64,000 nucleotides of DNA from Paludibacteraceae bacterium (GTDB taxonomy: Bacteria; Bacteroidota; Bacteroidia; Bacteroidales; Paludibacteraceae). The notes beneath the pieces were generated by a model. It saw only the letters and a list, made by a program, of their open reading frames with translations. It made no database searches and had not been told where the DNA came from. The stretch spans positions 182,593 through 246,592 of the forward strand of contig JAILLP010000030.1 of assembly GCA_024693065.1 (NCBI GenBank), in the 5' to 3' direction. Below are positions 53,459 through 63,514 of this stretch, piece by piece. Numbering within the stretch: the first letter of the stretch is position 1; every line of letters starts with the position of its first letter. The position numbers and the translations under genes were made by a program.

Positions 53459-54145
53459 ATGAAAAATTTGAAAACATTAGTGATCGTGGGCTTGACACTC
53501 CTCTTCGGGGGCACATGTTTTGCCCAACAACAGGAGGAATTCCAAAAGGATTCGGTTTGGGGACTCGAATGGAACCTGCAGGACTCTATTTTGACCGTGA
53601 GTTTTATGTCTTCTTGTGATGGGTTTTATTCGTTCGAATTGAGCTCGTTTAGAAATGGAGTTTATAATGGATATGATTACTATGAAAGGGTTGCGGTTGC
53701 TTATATACATGGAGAAATAAGGTCATCTTTAAATCTTGACAGTAAATATATGTCTTTTGTGTCTTGTGCGATTGATACGATATCTGTGGCGCTAACAAGG
53801 TATACTATATCTGTTAGTTTGAATCCTATGTATTTAACTATTCCGCAGAATATTTCAACCTATTGTGGCTATTTTGGAATTATATTTCAGGCTAAAAATC
53901 ATGACGCTAGCATGTATGAGCCTTTTGAAGATTTAACGAAAGATCCCCAATTCCTGTATTTCAATTTAATCGATGCGCTATCGTGGAATGTAGATAATGT
54001 AAACGATGATACATTGTTTAGGAAAACCTATTATTCCATGACGGGTGTACCTCTGCGCGAGATGCAGATAAACGATCCGGTAGTTGTTGTGAAGAGTATC
54101 GATAATCAAATAATCAGTAGCGAAGTATGTGTGTGGAGGCCATGA
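53459..54145 (+). CDS. Small secreted protein between two halves of the RHS-family protein
   Basis: This 228-residue protein has a signal peptide (LVIVGLTLLFGGTCFA) and a beta-rich body with three cysteines (SSCDGF, VSCAID, TYCGYF). The last 40 residues (YYSMTGVPLREMQ, VVVVKSIDNQIIS) faintly resemble the end of a type A T9SS sorting domain, but without the glycine-rich GxYxV pattern. I do not recognise a family. Its stop overlaps the start of the next gene by 4 bp (ATGA), so it is translated with it. It lies exactly where the RHS-family protein appears to be cut. Confidence 0.7.
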   Translation: MKNLKTLVIVGLTLLFGGTCFAQQQEEFQKDSVWGLEWNLQDSILTVSFMSSCDGFYSFELSSFRNGVYNGYDYYERVAVAYIHGEIRSSLNLDSKYMSFVSCAIDTISVALTRYTISVSLNPMYLTIPQNISTYCGYFGIIFQAKNHDASMYEPFEDLTKDPQFLYFNLIDALSWNVDNVNDDTLFRKTYYSMTGVPLREMQINDPVVVVKSIDNQIISSEVCVWRP

Positions 54146-56283
54146 AAAATAAATTCATTATATTGTTATTGTCCTTTCTGATGTTCCCATTTGCCTTAAT
54201 GGCAAATGATTCTGTAGTGAATATTGGATTTGAAAATGGATTGGAAGGATGGAAATGTTACCAGGCTACTGTTCGTCTTAGGCGCATTAATGATAATTCC
54301 ATTAATGACGCTGCTTTGTGGGGTAATCCCGAAACTGCTATTGATCAGACGATAGAAGAGCCTTTCCGACGTTTCATGGTGTTTGAAAATCCCAGTGACA
54401 ACCAAATTCAGTATGATGGTTGTGGTGTCGTATCTTTGAAGACTAACATGGGCAATAAATTTTTGAAGTTGGGTAACTCTAATTATTGGAGTCAGTGCGA
54501 AAAAGTATCGCATACATTCGCCTATGATCCTTCCCGAAAATTCATCAAATATGCTTATGCGATGGTGATGCAAGATCCCGACGACCATGAAGATTCTCAA
54601 CGTCCTTCATTTATTGCTTCTGTTTCTATTTCTCGCAATGGGAATTTTATTGCGTTAGATTCGTGTGTTTCGAAGCGATATTATGGAGACTACGATAAAT
54701 TTCGTGATTTTAGCAAATGTACAGCTTATTTGAACCTCGTCGATAATTGGACTTATTCTGACGTGCTATCCAAGAATTGGTCCTATAATATGATTGATTT
54801 GGAAGCGGTAGGTGCACAGCCGGGAGACTCTGTCACTCTTTCTTTTGCCACGTTTGATTGTACAATTGATGGCCATTTCGGTTATGCCTACGTGGATGCG
54901 GAGTTTGTCAATTCCAAGTTTGAGATTGAGGGGGGTAGTTCGAATGCGGTATGTGTGGGGGATAATGTGACTTTCAGTTGTCCTGGTGCGGGTACGTACG
55001 TGGGGGAAACCTATGTGTGGAAAGTAAATGGTAGTATAGTTGACACAACAAGAACGATGAAATATTCGTTCCCTCATGAAGGTAAATTTTATGTGTCATT
55101 GACCATACAATACAACTCGCAGGATTCGTCTCGATGTGAGCAAGAACAGACTATGATTGATTCAGTTTATGTCGTGAATTGTATTTGTCCAGATAATGGA
55201 AAGATTACAATGAACGGAGTTGTGGTTGATTCGTCCATGTCCGTATGTGTTGGTCGAATGCTTCGGATAGGATTCCAACCGGGTATTCAGTTGACCAACC
55301 CACAATATGTCTGGAAATTTAATGATAGTATTTTAAATGTTGGGAATGCTTCCATGGGGGAAATCTCTGATTTCTCACCGTCAAGGGATGGTATATTATC
55401 TGTTCATGTCACCTCTGATGAATGTCCGAGAGGTGTGTATGAGGCTGTCGAGATTCATGTCGTGAATTGTATTTGTCCAGATGATGGAAAGATTACGATT
55501 GATGGCATGTCTATAGAAGAAAGCTTTTCCGTATGCAAGGACCAGTTGCTTCGGATAGGATTCCAAACCGGTATTCCATTGGTCAATCCACAATATGTCT
55601 GGACTTTCGGCAATGATAGTTTGAATGTGGGGAATGAATCGCAGGATAAAATCTCTAATTTTTCGACATCAACTCAGGGTACTCTTGCTCTCCGAGTTAC
55701 CTCCGATGGGTGTGAAGAAGGCGTGAACTTCGCGATTAATCTCAATGTGGAGAATTGTCGTCTGAACAAATGCAACGACTGCCCGTCCCGTTTCTCTCCG
55801 ACGCCTGGGGAGAAGTATGTGGTCAGCGGTTGGGTGAGCGCAACCAATCAAATCGGTACAAAGGAATCTTTCGAGAACGTTTATATCCAACTCTCCTTTG
55901 ACCTTATAGGCAGTGCCGATCCTTTCGTCGTGAATTGTTATCCTGACGGTAACATCATAGACGGCTGGCAGCGCATCAGCAAGAGTTTCGTCATCCCGCA
56001 AAATGCGGAGAACATGCGTATCTCCTTGAAGAACGAGAGCGGAGATAATGACGTCTACTTCGACGATATCCGCTTCCATCCGTTCAACGCCTCCGTGAAG
56101 GGTTATGTCTATGATCCGAAGACGTTGCGCCTCGCTGCGGAATTGGATGATGAGAACTATGCGACATTCTACGAATACGACGAGGAAGGCGCATTGATCC
56201 GCATCAAGAAGGAGACCGAACGGGGTGTGATGACCATCCGCGAGGCGAGACAGTCAAAACCTAAGATCTCGGGTGGAAATTGA
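54142..56283 (+). CDS. Ig-repeat protein carrying the RHS-family C-terminal module
   Basis: This 713-residue protein has a signal peptide (FIILLLSFLMFPFALMA). Its parts are: an N-terminal jelly-roll-like domain (VNIGFENGLEGWKCYQ to FDCTIDGHFGYAYVDAEF), one Ig/PKD-like unit (CVGDNVTFSCPG), two nearly identical 96-residue repeats (NCICPDNGKIT; NCICPDDGKIT), and a C-terminal segment beginning CPSRFSPTPGEKYVVSGWVS. That segment continues IIDGWQRISKSFVIPQ, VYFDDIRFHPFNASVKGYVY and ATFYEYDEEGALIRIKKETE. From memory, these last 170 residues are the usual end of Bacteroidota RHS-type proteins like the one at 47913, where they follow directly on its last residues. The start at 54142 (ATGA overlap) is preferred over 54127. 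Confidence 0.82.
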   Translation: MKNKFIILLLSFLMFPFALMANDSVVNIGFENGLEGWKCYQATVRLRRINDNSINDAALWGNPETAIDQTIEEPFRRFMVFENPSDNQIQYDGCGVVSLKTNMGNKFLKLGNSNYWSQCEKVSHTFAYDPSRKFIKYAYAMVMQDPDDHEDSQRPSFIASVSISRNGNFIALDSCVSKRYYGDYDKFRDFSKCTAYLNLVDNWTYSDVLSKNWSYNMIDLEAVGAQPGDSVTLSFATFDCTIDGHFGYAYVDAEFVNSKFEIEGGSSNAVCVGDNVTFSCPGAGTYVGETYVWKVNGSIVDTTRTMKYSFPHEGKFYVSLTIQYNSQDSSRCEQEQTMIDSVYVVNCICPDNGKITMNGVVVDSSMSVCVGRMLRIGFQPGIQLTNPQYVWKFNDSILNVGNASMGEISDFSPSRDGILSVHVTSDECPRGVYEAVEIHVVNCICPDDGKITIDGMSIEESFSVCKDQLLRIGFQTGIPLVNPQYVWTFGNDSLNVGNESQDKISNFSTSTQGTLALRVTSDGCEEGVNFAINLNVENCRLNKCNDCPSRFSPTPGEKYVVSGWVSATNQIGTKESFENVYIQLSFDLIGSADPFVVNCYPDGNIIDGWQRISKSFVIPQNAENMRISLKNESGDNDVYFDDIRFHPFNASVKGYVYDPKTLRLAAELDDENYATFYEYDEEGALIRIKKETERGVMTIREARQSKPKISGGN
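55171..55746 (+). repeat. 288-bp tandem duplication (two 96-residue Ig-like units)
   Basis: Units 55171-55458 and 55459-55746 start with the same 23 bases and share long identical runs, such as those around QYVW and LRIGFQ. The similarity at DNA level points to a recent in-frame duplication. Confidence 0.85.
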
Positions 56284-56292
56284 TTCCTCGGA

Positions 56293-56320
56293 GGGGAGAA
56301 GTGTTCTTCCTCTTCTCCCC
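56293..56320 (+). terminator. Hairpin between Ig-repeat gene and next gene
   Basis: A 9-bp perfect stem (56293-56301 with 56312-56320) with a 10-nt loop lies 9 bp after a stop codon. No pure T run follows, so it may only weaken downstream transcription or protect the RNA end. Confidence 0.4.
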
Positions 56321-56346
56321 CTGATTTATAATGTATTGCGTAAAGT

Positions 56347-57099
56347 ATGACAAAGGTCAGAACATTATTGTTTTTAATTCTTTTGTGCTCGTCCATGTTC
56401 GAAGCTCTTTCCCAGAACTTCGAGGATGCTCTCGCAAAGGCGTCGGGATTTTATAATAAAGACCGATACGAGATGGATATCCAACATCTCCTTTATTCCC
56501 TCGATGGGGATAAACTGATTGAGTCACAGGATATCGTTATCCTGAGGGATGGAAATAAGTTCTATACGAATTCGTATGGGACTGAGCAGATCAGGAACTC
56601 CGACTTTCATGTGGTCGTGAATCATTATTCGCGCCTGGTCTATATCGCCTCCCTTCATGCGGAGGTCTCGGACGAGGAAAAGAAGCAACGACAGGAGATC
56701 CAGTCGGATCTGCAAAAATTTATCTCTCTGATGAAGGAGTTATCCCCAGAGAAACAGGGAGACGAGAAAAAGAATGATGTTCAATACATGGGCATAAAAG
56801 GGAATAGTCATGTGTATCACATCACTTTCCGAGGCGGTACCTACGAGACCGCTGATCTTTATTTCGGCAAGCGGGACGGGAAGGTGAAGAAGTGTGAATA
56901 TTTCTTGCGTGATGCGGTGGAGGTTTCCCCCGGTGTCCAGGAAAAGGCGAAGCTTGTGATTGTCTCTAAAAAGTTCAAGGAAAAGGGACGTATCGACAAG
57001 AAACGGTTCAGTACTGACGCTATATTTCATGTCGGAAAAGACAAGAAAGTTGTTCTGACCGACCAATATAAGGAATATACACCTATCGTTGAGATGTAA
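56347..57099 (+). CDS. Small exported protein of RHS-like block, possibly LolA-like
   Basis: This 250-residue protein has a signal peptide (LLFLILLCSSMFEALS). The pattern that follows is a helix and alternating amphipathic beta-strands (YEMDIQHLLYSLDGDKLIES, QDIVILRDGNKFYTNSYGTE, GGTYETADLYFGKRDGKVKK). It resembles the half-barrel of LolA/LolB-type lipoprotein carriers, though no sequence signature proves it. Proteins of this size, as I recall, accompany RHS-type genes in other Bacteroidota. It might act in the periplasm as a chaperone or carrier for the giant neighbours. The next gene starts 31 bp downstream. Confidence 0.6.
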   Translation: MTKVRTLLFLILLCSSMFEALSQNFEDALAKASGFYNKDRYEMDIQHLLYSLDGDKLIESQDIVILRDGNKFYTNSYGTEQIRNSDFHVVVNHYSRLVYIASLHAEVSDEEKKQRQEIQSDLQKFISLMKELSPEKQGDEKKNDVQYMGIKGNSHVYHITFRGGTYETADLYFGKRDGKVKKCEYFLRDAVEVSPGVQEKAKLVIVSKKFKEKGRIDKKRFSTDAIFHVGKDKKVVLTDQYKEYTPIVEM

Positions 57100-57130
57100 T
57101 TAGTTGAAATTAATAAGAATAATTCATATA

Positions 57131-60100
57131 ATGGAACGTAGATTTTCTATATCGTTAATCAGAGTGTTACTCGTCTTGGGCTTGTTGTCTGGCGGTAATC
57201 AGTGTATTTATGCGTTGGGTAGCCCAAGTTTGTCCAGTGTTTCGAATGGACCAATTCAAGCGACATGGAGCGCGGAAGGTGGTGTGGACGGATACCATTT
57301 GGAGTGGACCTATGTGAACTCGTATGGTGGCGTGCCGAGTGATGCCTCGGTTGACTTCAGGAATGGTGCGACCCGCATCGAAACGACGGGTACCTCGTAT
57401 GACATACCTTCCATATATGAGAATGGTAAACTTTATGTCCGTGTCAGGTCTTTCCGCAAAACGTCTAACAATAAATTTATTTACAGTGACTGGTCCGCTC
57501 CTTCTTCCATCACGGTCTCTTCAAACGACAATGACAAGATGAACTGGCAAGCGGTGGTCGATTATTGTGAGGAGGGAAAGAACAAGGAGGTGATGACCTA
57601 TTACGACGGTACGATGCGTGCCCGTCAGATGTTGACCCGCAATAGTGAAAATGGTGATATCATCGTCGGTGAGACGTTCTACGACCATCAGGGTCGTGCG
57701 GCGGTGCAAGCCTTGCCGGTTCCTTCCATGATTCCAGGCGATGTCATTGCTTATCATGACCGTTTTAATCTTTATAGCGACAACAACAACTCGCTCCCTT
57801 ACGACAGAAGGGCGTTTGACCTGAGGGATGGAGACAATGATTGTGGCGTGGTGGCACAGCCTATGACGTCCGGTAGCGCCCAATATTACTCTCCTTCTAA
57901 CCCGGAAAGGAGTGGTTTCCATGCGTACATCCCTGATGCGGAGGGCTATCCGTTCTCCCAAACGGAGTATACTCCGGATAATACGGGACGTATCCGCCGC
58001 CAAGGTGGTGTGGGTAAACAATACCAGTTGGGGTCTGCTGACAATAATAGTTCCGTGCACCCAACTTCTTACTATTACGGAAAGCCTACGCAGGAGGATC
58101 TGTGGAAATTGTTCGGTTCCCAATGTGGAGATTTCTCACACTACCAGAAGAATATGGTGGTGGATCCGAATGGTTCTATCGCTGTCTCCTACGTGGACAT
58201 GCACGGAAGAACTGTCGCTACCGCGATGGCGGGCGAAAATCCAGCGTCGTTATCCGCTCTTGATTCCAAGGTGAATGTGGCGAAGGGTGATGTGAACCTA
58301 TTGGATCGTATGGGCGTTCCATTGGGTGAATCCGAATCTGTCACTTCCCTCCATTTCTTGGCCTCTACCGCAGGTAAGTACAGTTTTGATTATTCATATG
58401 TCCTGCAAAACGTTAACGTTGGTAATGTTTGCATGGATTGCAATTATTTGTTGACGATCAACATTAAGGATGAATGCGGGAAGGATGTTCCTTTGTCGTA
58501 TGATGGAGGATTCGTGGATACTATCTCCGTCTCCCTTACCGGGGCTGAATTGCAGGGCTGTACTGGCTCGCAGGATACAAGTCTTTCCTTCTCTGCCGAT
58601 TTCGCACTCGGAAACTACCAAATCACAAGGGTGCTGCAGGTTGACCCTCTCTCTCGTATGGATGAAGTGGAGAAATATTTGATGAGCGAGGAGGTTAAAA
58701 CACTCCGCGACTTTATCGACGAGCAAATCCAACTGACGGATTTTACGGTCTGCAATACGCCTGACTGCTATTCCTCTTGCTTGGAATCGAATCCGGAAAG
58801 CTATGAGGCCTACGTGGAATGTTTGGCTGAATGTTTGAATAATCAGGATTCCCTTACAAGTTGTAAAGTGGCTAGGGAACTCATGATAAACGACTTTAAC
58901 CCTGGCGAGGAACTGGCAAATAAACTGGTAGGTGAGGATGGTCTGACAGGTGATCCTAAAAATCAGGTGAGTGGTGGACAATATGCAGCTTATAGAATTG
59001 TAACCAGCGGTGATACTGTGGGTTTGCCTTACTCTATATTCTATAAGAATGGCGATGTGGATAATTTCAGCAAAATATTAAATGATGCGGGATTCCAAGC
59101 TGTCGTTCAGGAGAGCGGTGTCGCATTGGATTCGATTCGAACCATTAACGGATTCGTGAGAAATTATAGAAGCTCGTGGGCGGAATACCTGGCTTCTCAT
59201 TACCATCCGGAATGGAATATGAGTAAGGATTGCGACTTGGAACAATATATGCAGTTCTACCAGAGAAAGATGATTCTGGTGGAAACATACGATGAGGCTG
59301 CCAGCTTGGGATTGCTTAATCCGTTGAAGTTTGATAATGTGAATAGCGTTGCTTCCTTGAGAACTTTGTCTTCGAAGGATTTGTTCATTTTCAGTCATGG
59401 TATGGATGGGGCTCTTTCCGAGAAAATGCGTAATGCCGCTGTTAAGCAGGACACTGTGTTGAACATGTGGGAAGTGGCTGTTCTCTCAACGATTGCGGAT
59501 CAGATCAATCAGAATGGCGGCTATCGATCAGCCATCTCGGCGGTCAAAGACTTCTCATTGCCTCAGGTGGCTTATGGTAATAGCGGATGCTCCTCTATCC
59601 GTTTCGGCAACTACAATGTGGATTGGGATAGGGTATGGCAAACTTTCCGTTCTTTGTATCTTACTCAACGTCGTTTCGTCTTTGAGTCATTCTCCAAGAA
59701 GGGTATTGATAAACTCAATACAACTTTGTTTAATACGGATGATAAAAATACGGCCTTGGAGTTGATGAAAGCAAATATGACGCTTAGGGTTCAGTCTTAT
59801 GATGAGGTTCAACAGAACTCGGAGACATTCGCAACTGACGCAGATGAGCGGAAGGATGAAGCGAAAGCCGTTAAGTCGAAAATCTGGAAATCTTGCTTGA
59901 ATCAGGCGAATGCACAAGTCGAAAACATCTTCGATGATATAAAGGATTGTTTCCCTGCGTCTTTAACCAACTATGATGAGATAAAAGATCATTTCCGAAA
60001 TATTCTTGCTTATTCGGCTTACAGAAGTGGATCTGTCATGGGAGATAGCTCTATCCCTGAGGATTTGGCATCATACAATGCAAACGAAGATCCTTCCGAA

Positions 60101-63100
60101 ATGCAGTCGTATGAGCCTCAGCACTTGAGCTTCTGGAATGTGTTGAATGCTTATAATATTAGTCCAAATAGCGAGGATTGCAATATGGATTTGATCTCAG
60201 GCGTGTTGCCATACGGGGCGGAGGATCCTGCTGCTAGTGTTAAGCCTTTGGATGAGTGTGGTTGTGATTTGATCATGCAGATGGCTGACGCGTTCGAGAC
60301 TCAAAAGAGTACGCTTCCATATAATGTCCACAGCGCACAGGCTTATTTCAATAAAGAGACAGGTGTCACCTTGCAGAATTACAATGCGATGTTATGCCTT
60401 TGCCGTAACGTCTACGCAAGCCATAATAATTCTTGGAGCGGAACCGCTTCGGATGATTTGAAGAACTCTGGCTATGTGATTCCTTCTGAGATTGAATGTA
60501 ATGTCTGCATGCCTTGTAGCACGGTCGCAAGTGCGATGGGTAATTACCAATTGTTACGCGATAGGCTTGTGTTGGGCCAGAATCTCTTCTCGTTCAGCAA
60601 TCTTGTCAGTGCGCAAACGCGTCTGCAGCTCGGAGAGAACCTGAAGGTCTCCCTGACCAATTATCTGAACCGTGTTTTGCATATGTCGAAGTCGTTCGAT
60701 GAATATTACGACTTCGCTCGCAAGTGTAACTCCGTTCAGGATCAAAACGCTAAAACGGAATGTGATGTGACCTCCGAGTCTAAACAATTGGTTGCCTTGC
60801 TTAATGCGTTGTTGGTTCACCACAGACTGAAGGGTACGATCAACGACTCCCGTTTGTACAAGGATATCCGCGAGATGATCCAAGTGAAGATGACGACTGC
60901 CGGCGCTTCCGGTTCGGGCTCTTCTTCCTACGTGTATGACGCTAATCCTTATGGATACGAAATCAAGGATAAGGAGACGAATGTCTCTTCCGAAAGAGAG
61001 TGCACCGGCGATTGTGCCTCTGTGACATTCACCAATACGGGCGGATCTTCTAGCTCTTACGAAATGGGTATTGAAGCCAATGGCAGGACTTCTGTGATAC
61101 ATATTGAAGGGAAGGAGGGATCTCGCCTGGAGGATGTGCTTACAGTGGAAAATGCTTACGTCGATTCTTCTGACCATATTGTCCGAATCCTCGTATCCAT
61201 CGTCCGTGAGGGAAGAATCGTTCATGATACTTTCTCTGTCAGCACGACAGAATGGAACCTCTCGAATTGCAAGACGGTTTCTTACAACCAGAATTTGGAA
61301 CTCTGTAAGAATCCTGAGAAAACATTCGAACCTGAGATCAATGAGTGCGAGCAGGATCTGTTGAGAAACGTGTACCATAACGCGAAGGAATTGTATGATG
61401 AATACATCGATACACTCCGCACTTCAATCACGGATCAATATCTCTCAAAATGCTTCGGCGGATTGTCCACGGAGGTGTTCAATATGTCCTATAATGAGTA
61501 TGAACATCATTATACGCTCTATTACTATGACCAAGCGGGTAATTTGGTTCGTACCGTTCCACCTGCTGGCGTGGAGTTCGTCGATGTGGATGCTAATCGA
61601 TCTGCCCTCGAAAGTGATCTGAAGAATGGTACCCAGAATGTCTTCACTCACCATCGCTTGGAGACTCGGTACGTTTACAATAGCTTGAACCAGTTGATTT
61701 ATCAATATATGCCAGACCATGATGGTTTCGCTGATATCAACTCTGACAACTATTCATTCGATAATAAGCAGATGCAGGCAGGTGCCGCGTTTACTGGTGG
61801 CAACGAGGGCTTCTCCGCAACCTATGACCCTGTTGCGAATAAAACGAGATTGTACAGGACCGATGATAACGGAGAAAATTGGGCGGAATTCTCTTATTCC
61901 GAGAAGAACAACCTCTATGTGGTGAAGACGTTCATGTCTGGCATCACACTCGCGGGTGGAGAGAATGGCGCTCTCTTGCAGAAATCGGCAGGCTCTGACG
62001 AATGGGTCGTTAAGTCTTCGGGTATCTCCAATGACATCGTGGGAATCGTGGGCGTTTCGGACGATCCTATCTTATACGCAAGGGACGGTTCGGCTTATAC
62101 CTCGAATTCGGGCAATAGCGCTTGGCAAAAGAAAACGAATCTGAGCATATCGGGTGTCGATGATCTCCGTTGCGTTGATATGAGTGGCAATTCAGCTGTC
62201 GCTGTGGGTGCTATGAATGGTAAGCCTGCCATCTATGTCGGTACTGTGAATAACGGTACGCCGGCTAACTGGAAAGTGGTGTCGCCTCTTAATATCTATA
62301 CGGGAAAAATCACCGCTATCGCAATGGATGGAAACAGAGGTTATATGAACGATGAGAACGGGTTGCTGATGAAAACCGTCGATGGTGGTAATACTTGGAG
62401 AATCCTCGCCACATCTGACCCTGTAGCCTTTAAGGATATGTGCATGGTGGGTGAACAAGACCTCTATGCCTTGAAAACGGATGGCCAATTGATGAAATAT
62501 GACTGGAATAACGGCTCGTTCGATTTCTTCGCTTCCGGCGTTGATCAGATATCGGGTGGTGATGTGCTCTGCTTCTCAAGGAAGAATGGTTCTGGTGAGT
62601 CTTTGATCTATCGGGATAATTATGCATTCCCTCTCGCTAAGATCTCTGATCCTATCACCGATATGGCGGTCATCTCCAACGCTGCCAAGACAGTCTTCGA
62701 TGTCTATTGTCTGAAGACGGATGGTCTGTATTGTGATAAGGTGGTTAAAATTGAGAACAATGTCGTTCCTGGCGCCCAATACCAGGTGCAGTCATCTGGA
62801 AAGGTCCTTGCTGATGTGACTGGCATATCGACATCGAACGGAAAACTTTATGTGAACCAAAATGGTAATTTGTACCGCCTCGGCGCTGAGTCAAATTCAG
62901 TGAACTACTCGATCGCTCCTGGCTCTGCGTGGGGTGTTAACGAGAGTGGAAGGTTCGTCGTCGCTGCCAACAACCAAATCAAAGTGGTTGATAATACGGG
63001 ATTGCTCCTTTCAACTATCCAAATGCCAATGCTGAATGCTGCTAGCGTGAATGGAAACAGGGCTGTTGTGGTCGGAAATAATGGTGTCGTGTTCTACTCG

Positions 63101-63478
63101 AATGATATGCAGAACTTCACCCTCCTTCCTTCCCTTACCGCTTCGAATCTGCAGTGCGTGGATTACGCTATGGTGAATGGCGTCAACCGTGCGTTCATCG
63201 GTGGTGACAATGGCGTATTGCTCTCCTTCCAGGATGGCAAGCTGAAGGAATATGTCGTTCCTGAATATCACCATGAGGATATTTCCGCTGTCCGCCTTCT
63301 TAGCAATGGATCTTTGTTCTTGGGAACGAATGGCGAGTCTGTCTTCTTGGGTAATGTTACCAACAACATGAACCAAGGCTGGGTCGACGTGGCGTTTGGT
63401 GTGAATGCCATCGATTGCACTACCGGAAAGGTTTGGCTGGTCGGCGACAAGGGTGGTATTATTGAATCTGAGTATTAA
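57131..63478 (+). CDS. RHS-family protein with Fn3 domain and C-terminal beta-propeller
   Basis: This 2115-residue protein has a signal peptide (LIRVLLVLGLLSGGNQCIYA) and a fibronectin III-like domain (about 30-130; WSAEGGVDGYHLEWTYVNSY). A long region typical of Bacteroidota RHS-type proteins follows: KEVMTYYDGTMRARQMLTRN, GETFYDHQGRAAVQALPVPS, YIPDAEGYPFSQTEYTPDN, GRIRRQGGVGKQYQLGS, and later YYYDQAGNLVRTVPPAG near 1463 and TRYVYNSLNQLIYQYMPD near 1512. In other members RHS/YD repeats would come next. Here residues about 1556-2115 instead form a beta-propeller of YCF48/BNR type (RLYRTDDNGENWAEF, LLMKTVDGGNTWRILATS). A TTG at 57104 is in frame, but the ATG at 57131 gives a normal signal peptide. 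No sorting tail is visible. Confidence 0.85.
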   Translation: MERRFSISLIRVLLVLGLLSGGNQCIYALGSPSLSSVSNGPIQATWSAEGGVDGYHLEWTYVNSYGGVPSDASVDFRNGATRIETTGTSYDIPSIYENGKLYVRVRSFRKTSNNKFIYSDWSAPSSITVSSNDNDKMNWQAVVDYCEEGKNKEVMTYYDGTMRARQMLTRNSENGDIIVGETFYDHQGRAAVQALPVPSMIPGDVIAYHDRFNLYSDNNNSLPYDRRAFDLRDGDNDCGVVAQPMTSGSAQYYSPSNPERSGFHAYIPDAEGYPFSQTEYTPDNTGRIRRQGGVGKQYQLGSADNNSSVHPTSYYYGKPTQEDLWKLFGSQCGDFSHYQKNMVVDPNGSIAVSYVDMHGRTVATAMAGENPASLSALDSKVNVAKGDVNLLDRMGVPLGESESVTSLHFLASTAGKYSFDYSYVLQNVNVGNVCMDCNYLLTINIKDECGKDVPLSYDGGFVDTISVSLTGAELQGCTGSQDTSLSFSADFALGNYQITRVLQVDPLSRMDEVEKYLMSEEVKTLRDFIDEQIQLTDFTVCNTPDCYSSCLESNPESYEAYVECLAECLNNQDSLTSCKVARELMINDFNPGEELANKLVGEDGLTGDPKNQVSGGQYAAYRIVTSGDTVGLPYSIFYKNGDVDNFSKILNDAGFQAVVQESGVALDSIRTINGFVRNYRSSWAEYLASHYHPEWNMSKDCDLEQYMQFYQRKMILVETYDEAASLGLLNPLKFDNVNSVASLRTLSSKDLFIFSHGMDGALSEKMRNAAVKQDTVLNMWEVAVLSTIADQINQNGGYRSAISAVKDFSLPQVAYGNSGCSSIRFGNYNVDWDRVWQTFRSLYLTQRRFVFESFSKKGIDKLNTTLFNTDDKNTALELMKANMTLRVQSYDEVQQNSETFATDADERKDEAKAVKSKIWKSCLNQANAQVENIFDDIKDCFPASLTNYDEIKDHFRNILAYSAYRSGSVMGDSSIPEDLASYNANEDPSEMQSYEPQHLSFWNVLNAYNISPNSEDCNMDLISGVLPYGAEDPAASVKPLDECGCDLIMQMADAFETQKSTLPYNVHSAQAYFNKETGVTLQNYNAMLCLCRNVYASHNNSWSGTASDDLKNSGYVIPSEIECNVCMPCSTVASAMGNYQLLRDRLVLGQNLFSFSNLVSAQTRLQLGENLKVSLTNYLNRVLHMSKSFDEYYDFARKCNSVQDQNAKTECDVTSESKQLVALLNALLVHHRLKGTINDSRLYKDIREMIQVKMTTAGASGSGSSSYVYDANPYGYEIKDKETNVSSERECTGDCASVTFTNTGGSSSSYEMGIEANGRTSVIHIEGKEGSRLEDVLTVENAYVDSSDHIVRILVSIVREGRIVHDTFSVSTTEWNLSNCKTVSYNQNLELCKNPEKTFEPEINECEQDLLRNVYHNAKELYDEYIDTLRTSITDQYLSKCFGGLSTEVFNMSYNEYEHHYTLYYYDQAGNLVRTVPPAGVEFVDVDANRSALESDLKNGTQNVFTHHRLETRYVYNSLNQLIYQYMPDHDGFADINSDNYSFDNKQMQAGAAFTGGNEGFSATYDPVANKTRLYRTDDNGENWAEFSYSEKNNLYVVKTFMSGITLAGGENGALLQKSAGSDEWVVKSSGISNDIVGIVGVSDDPILYARDGSAYTSNSGNSAWQKKTNLSISGVDDLRCVDMSGNSAVAVGAMNGKPAIYVGTVNNGTPANWKVVSPLNIYTGKITAIAMDGNRGYMNDENGLLMKTVDGGNTWRILATSDPVAFKDMCMVGEQDLYALKTDGQLMKYDWNNGSFDFFASGVDQISGGDVLCFSRKNGSGESLIYRDNYAFPLAKISDPITDMAVISNAAKTVFDVYCLKTDGLYCDKVVKIENNVVPGAQYQVQSSGKVLADVTGISTSNGKLYVNQNGNLYRLGAESNSVNYSIAPGSAWGVNESGRFVVAANNQIKVVDNTGLLLSTIQMPMLNAASVNGNRAVVVGNNGVVFYSNDMQNFTLLPSLTASNLQCVDYAMVNGVNRAFIGGDNGVLLSFQDGKLKEYVVPEYHHEDISAVRLLSNGSLFLGTNGESVFLGNVTNNMNQGWVDVAFGVNAIDCTTGKVWLVGDKGGIIESEY

Positions 63479-63514
63479 AAAAATTGTAGTATAAGAAAAT
63501 AGTCGTATATTGGT

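Noticed and set aside
53459..54145. T9SS type A tail on the small secreted protein
   Set aside because: The final 40 residues look only faintly similar and lack the usual GxYxV and PNP patterns, so no sorting domain is claimed.
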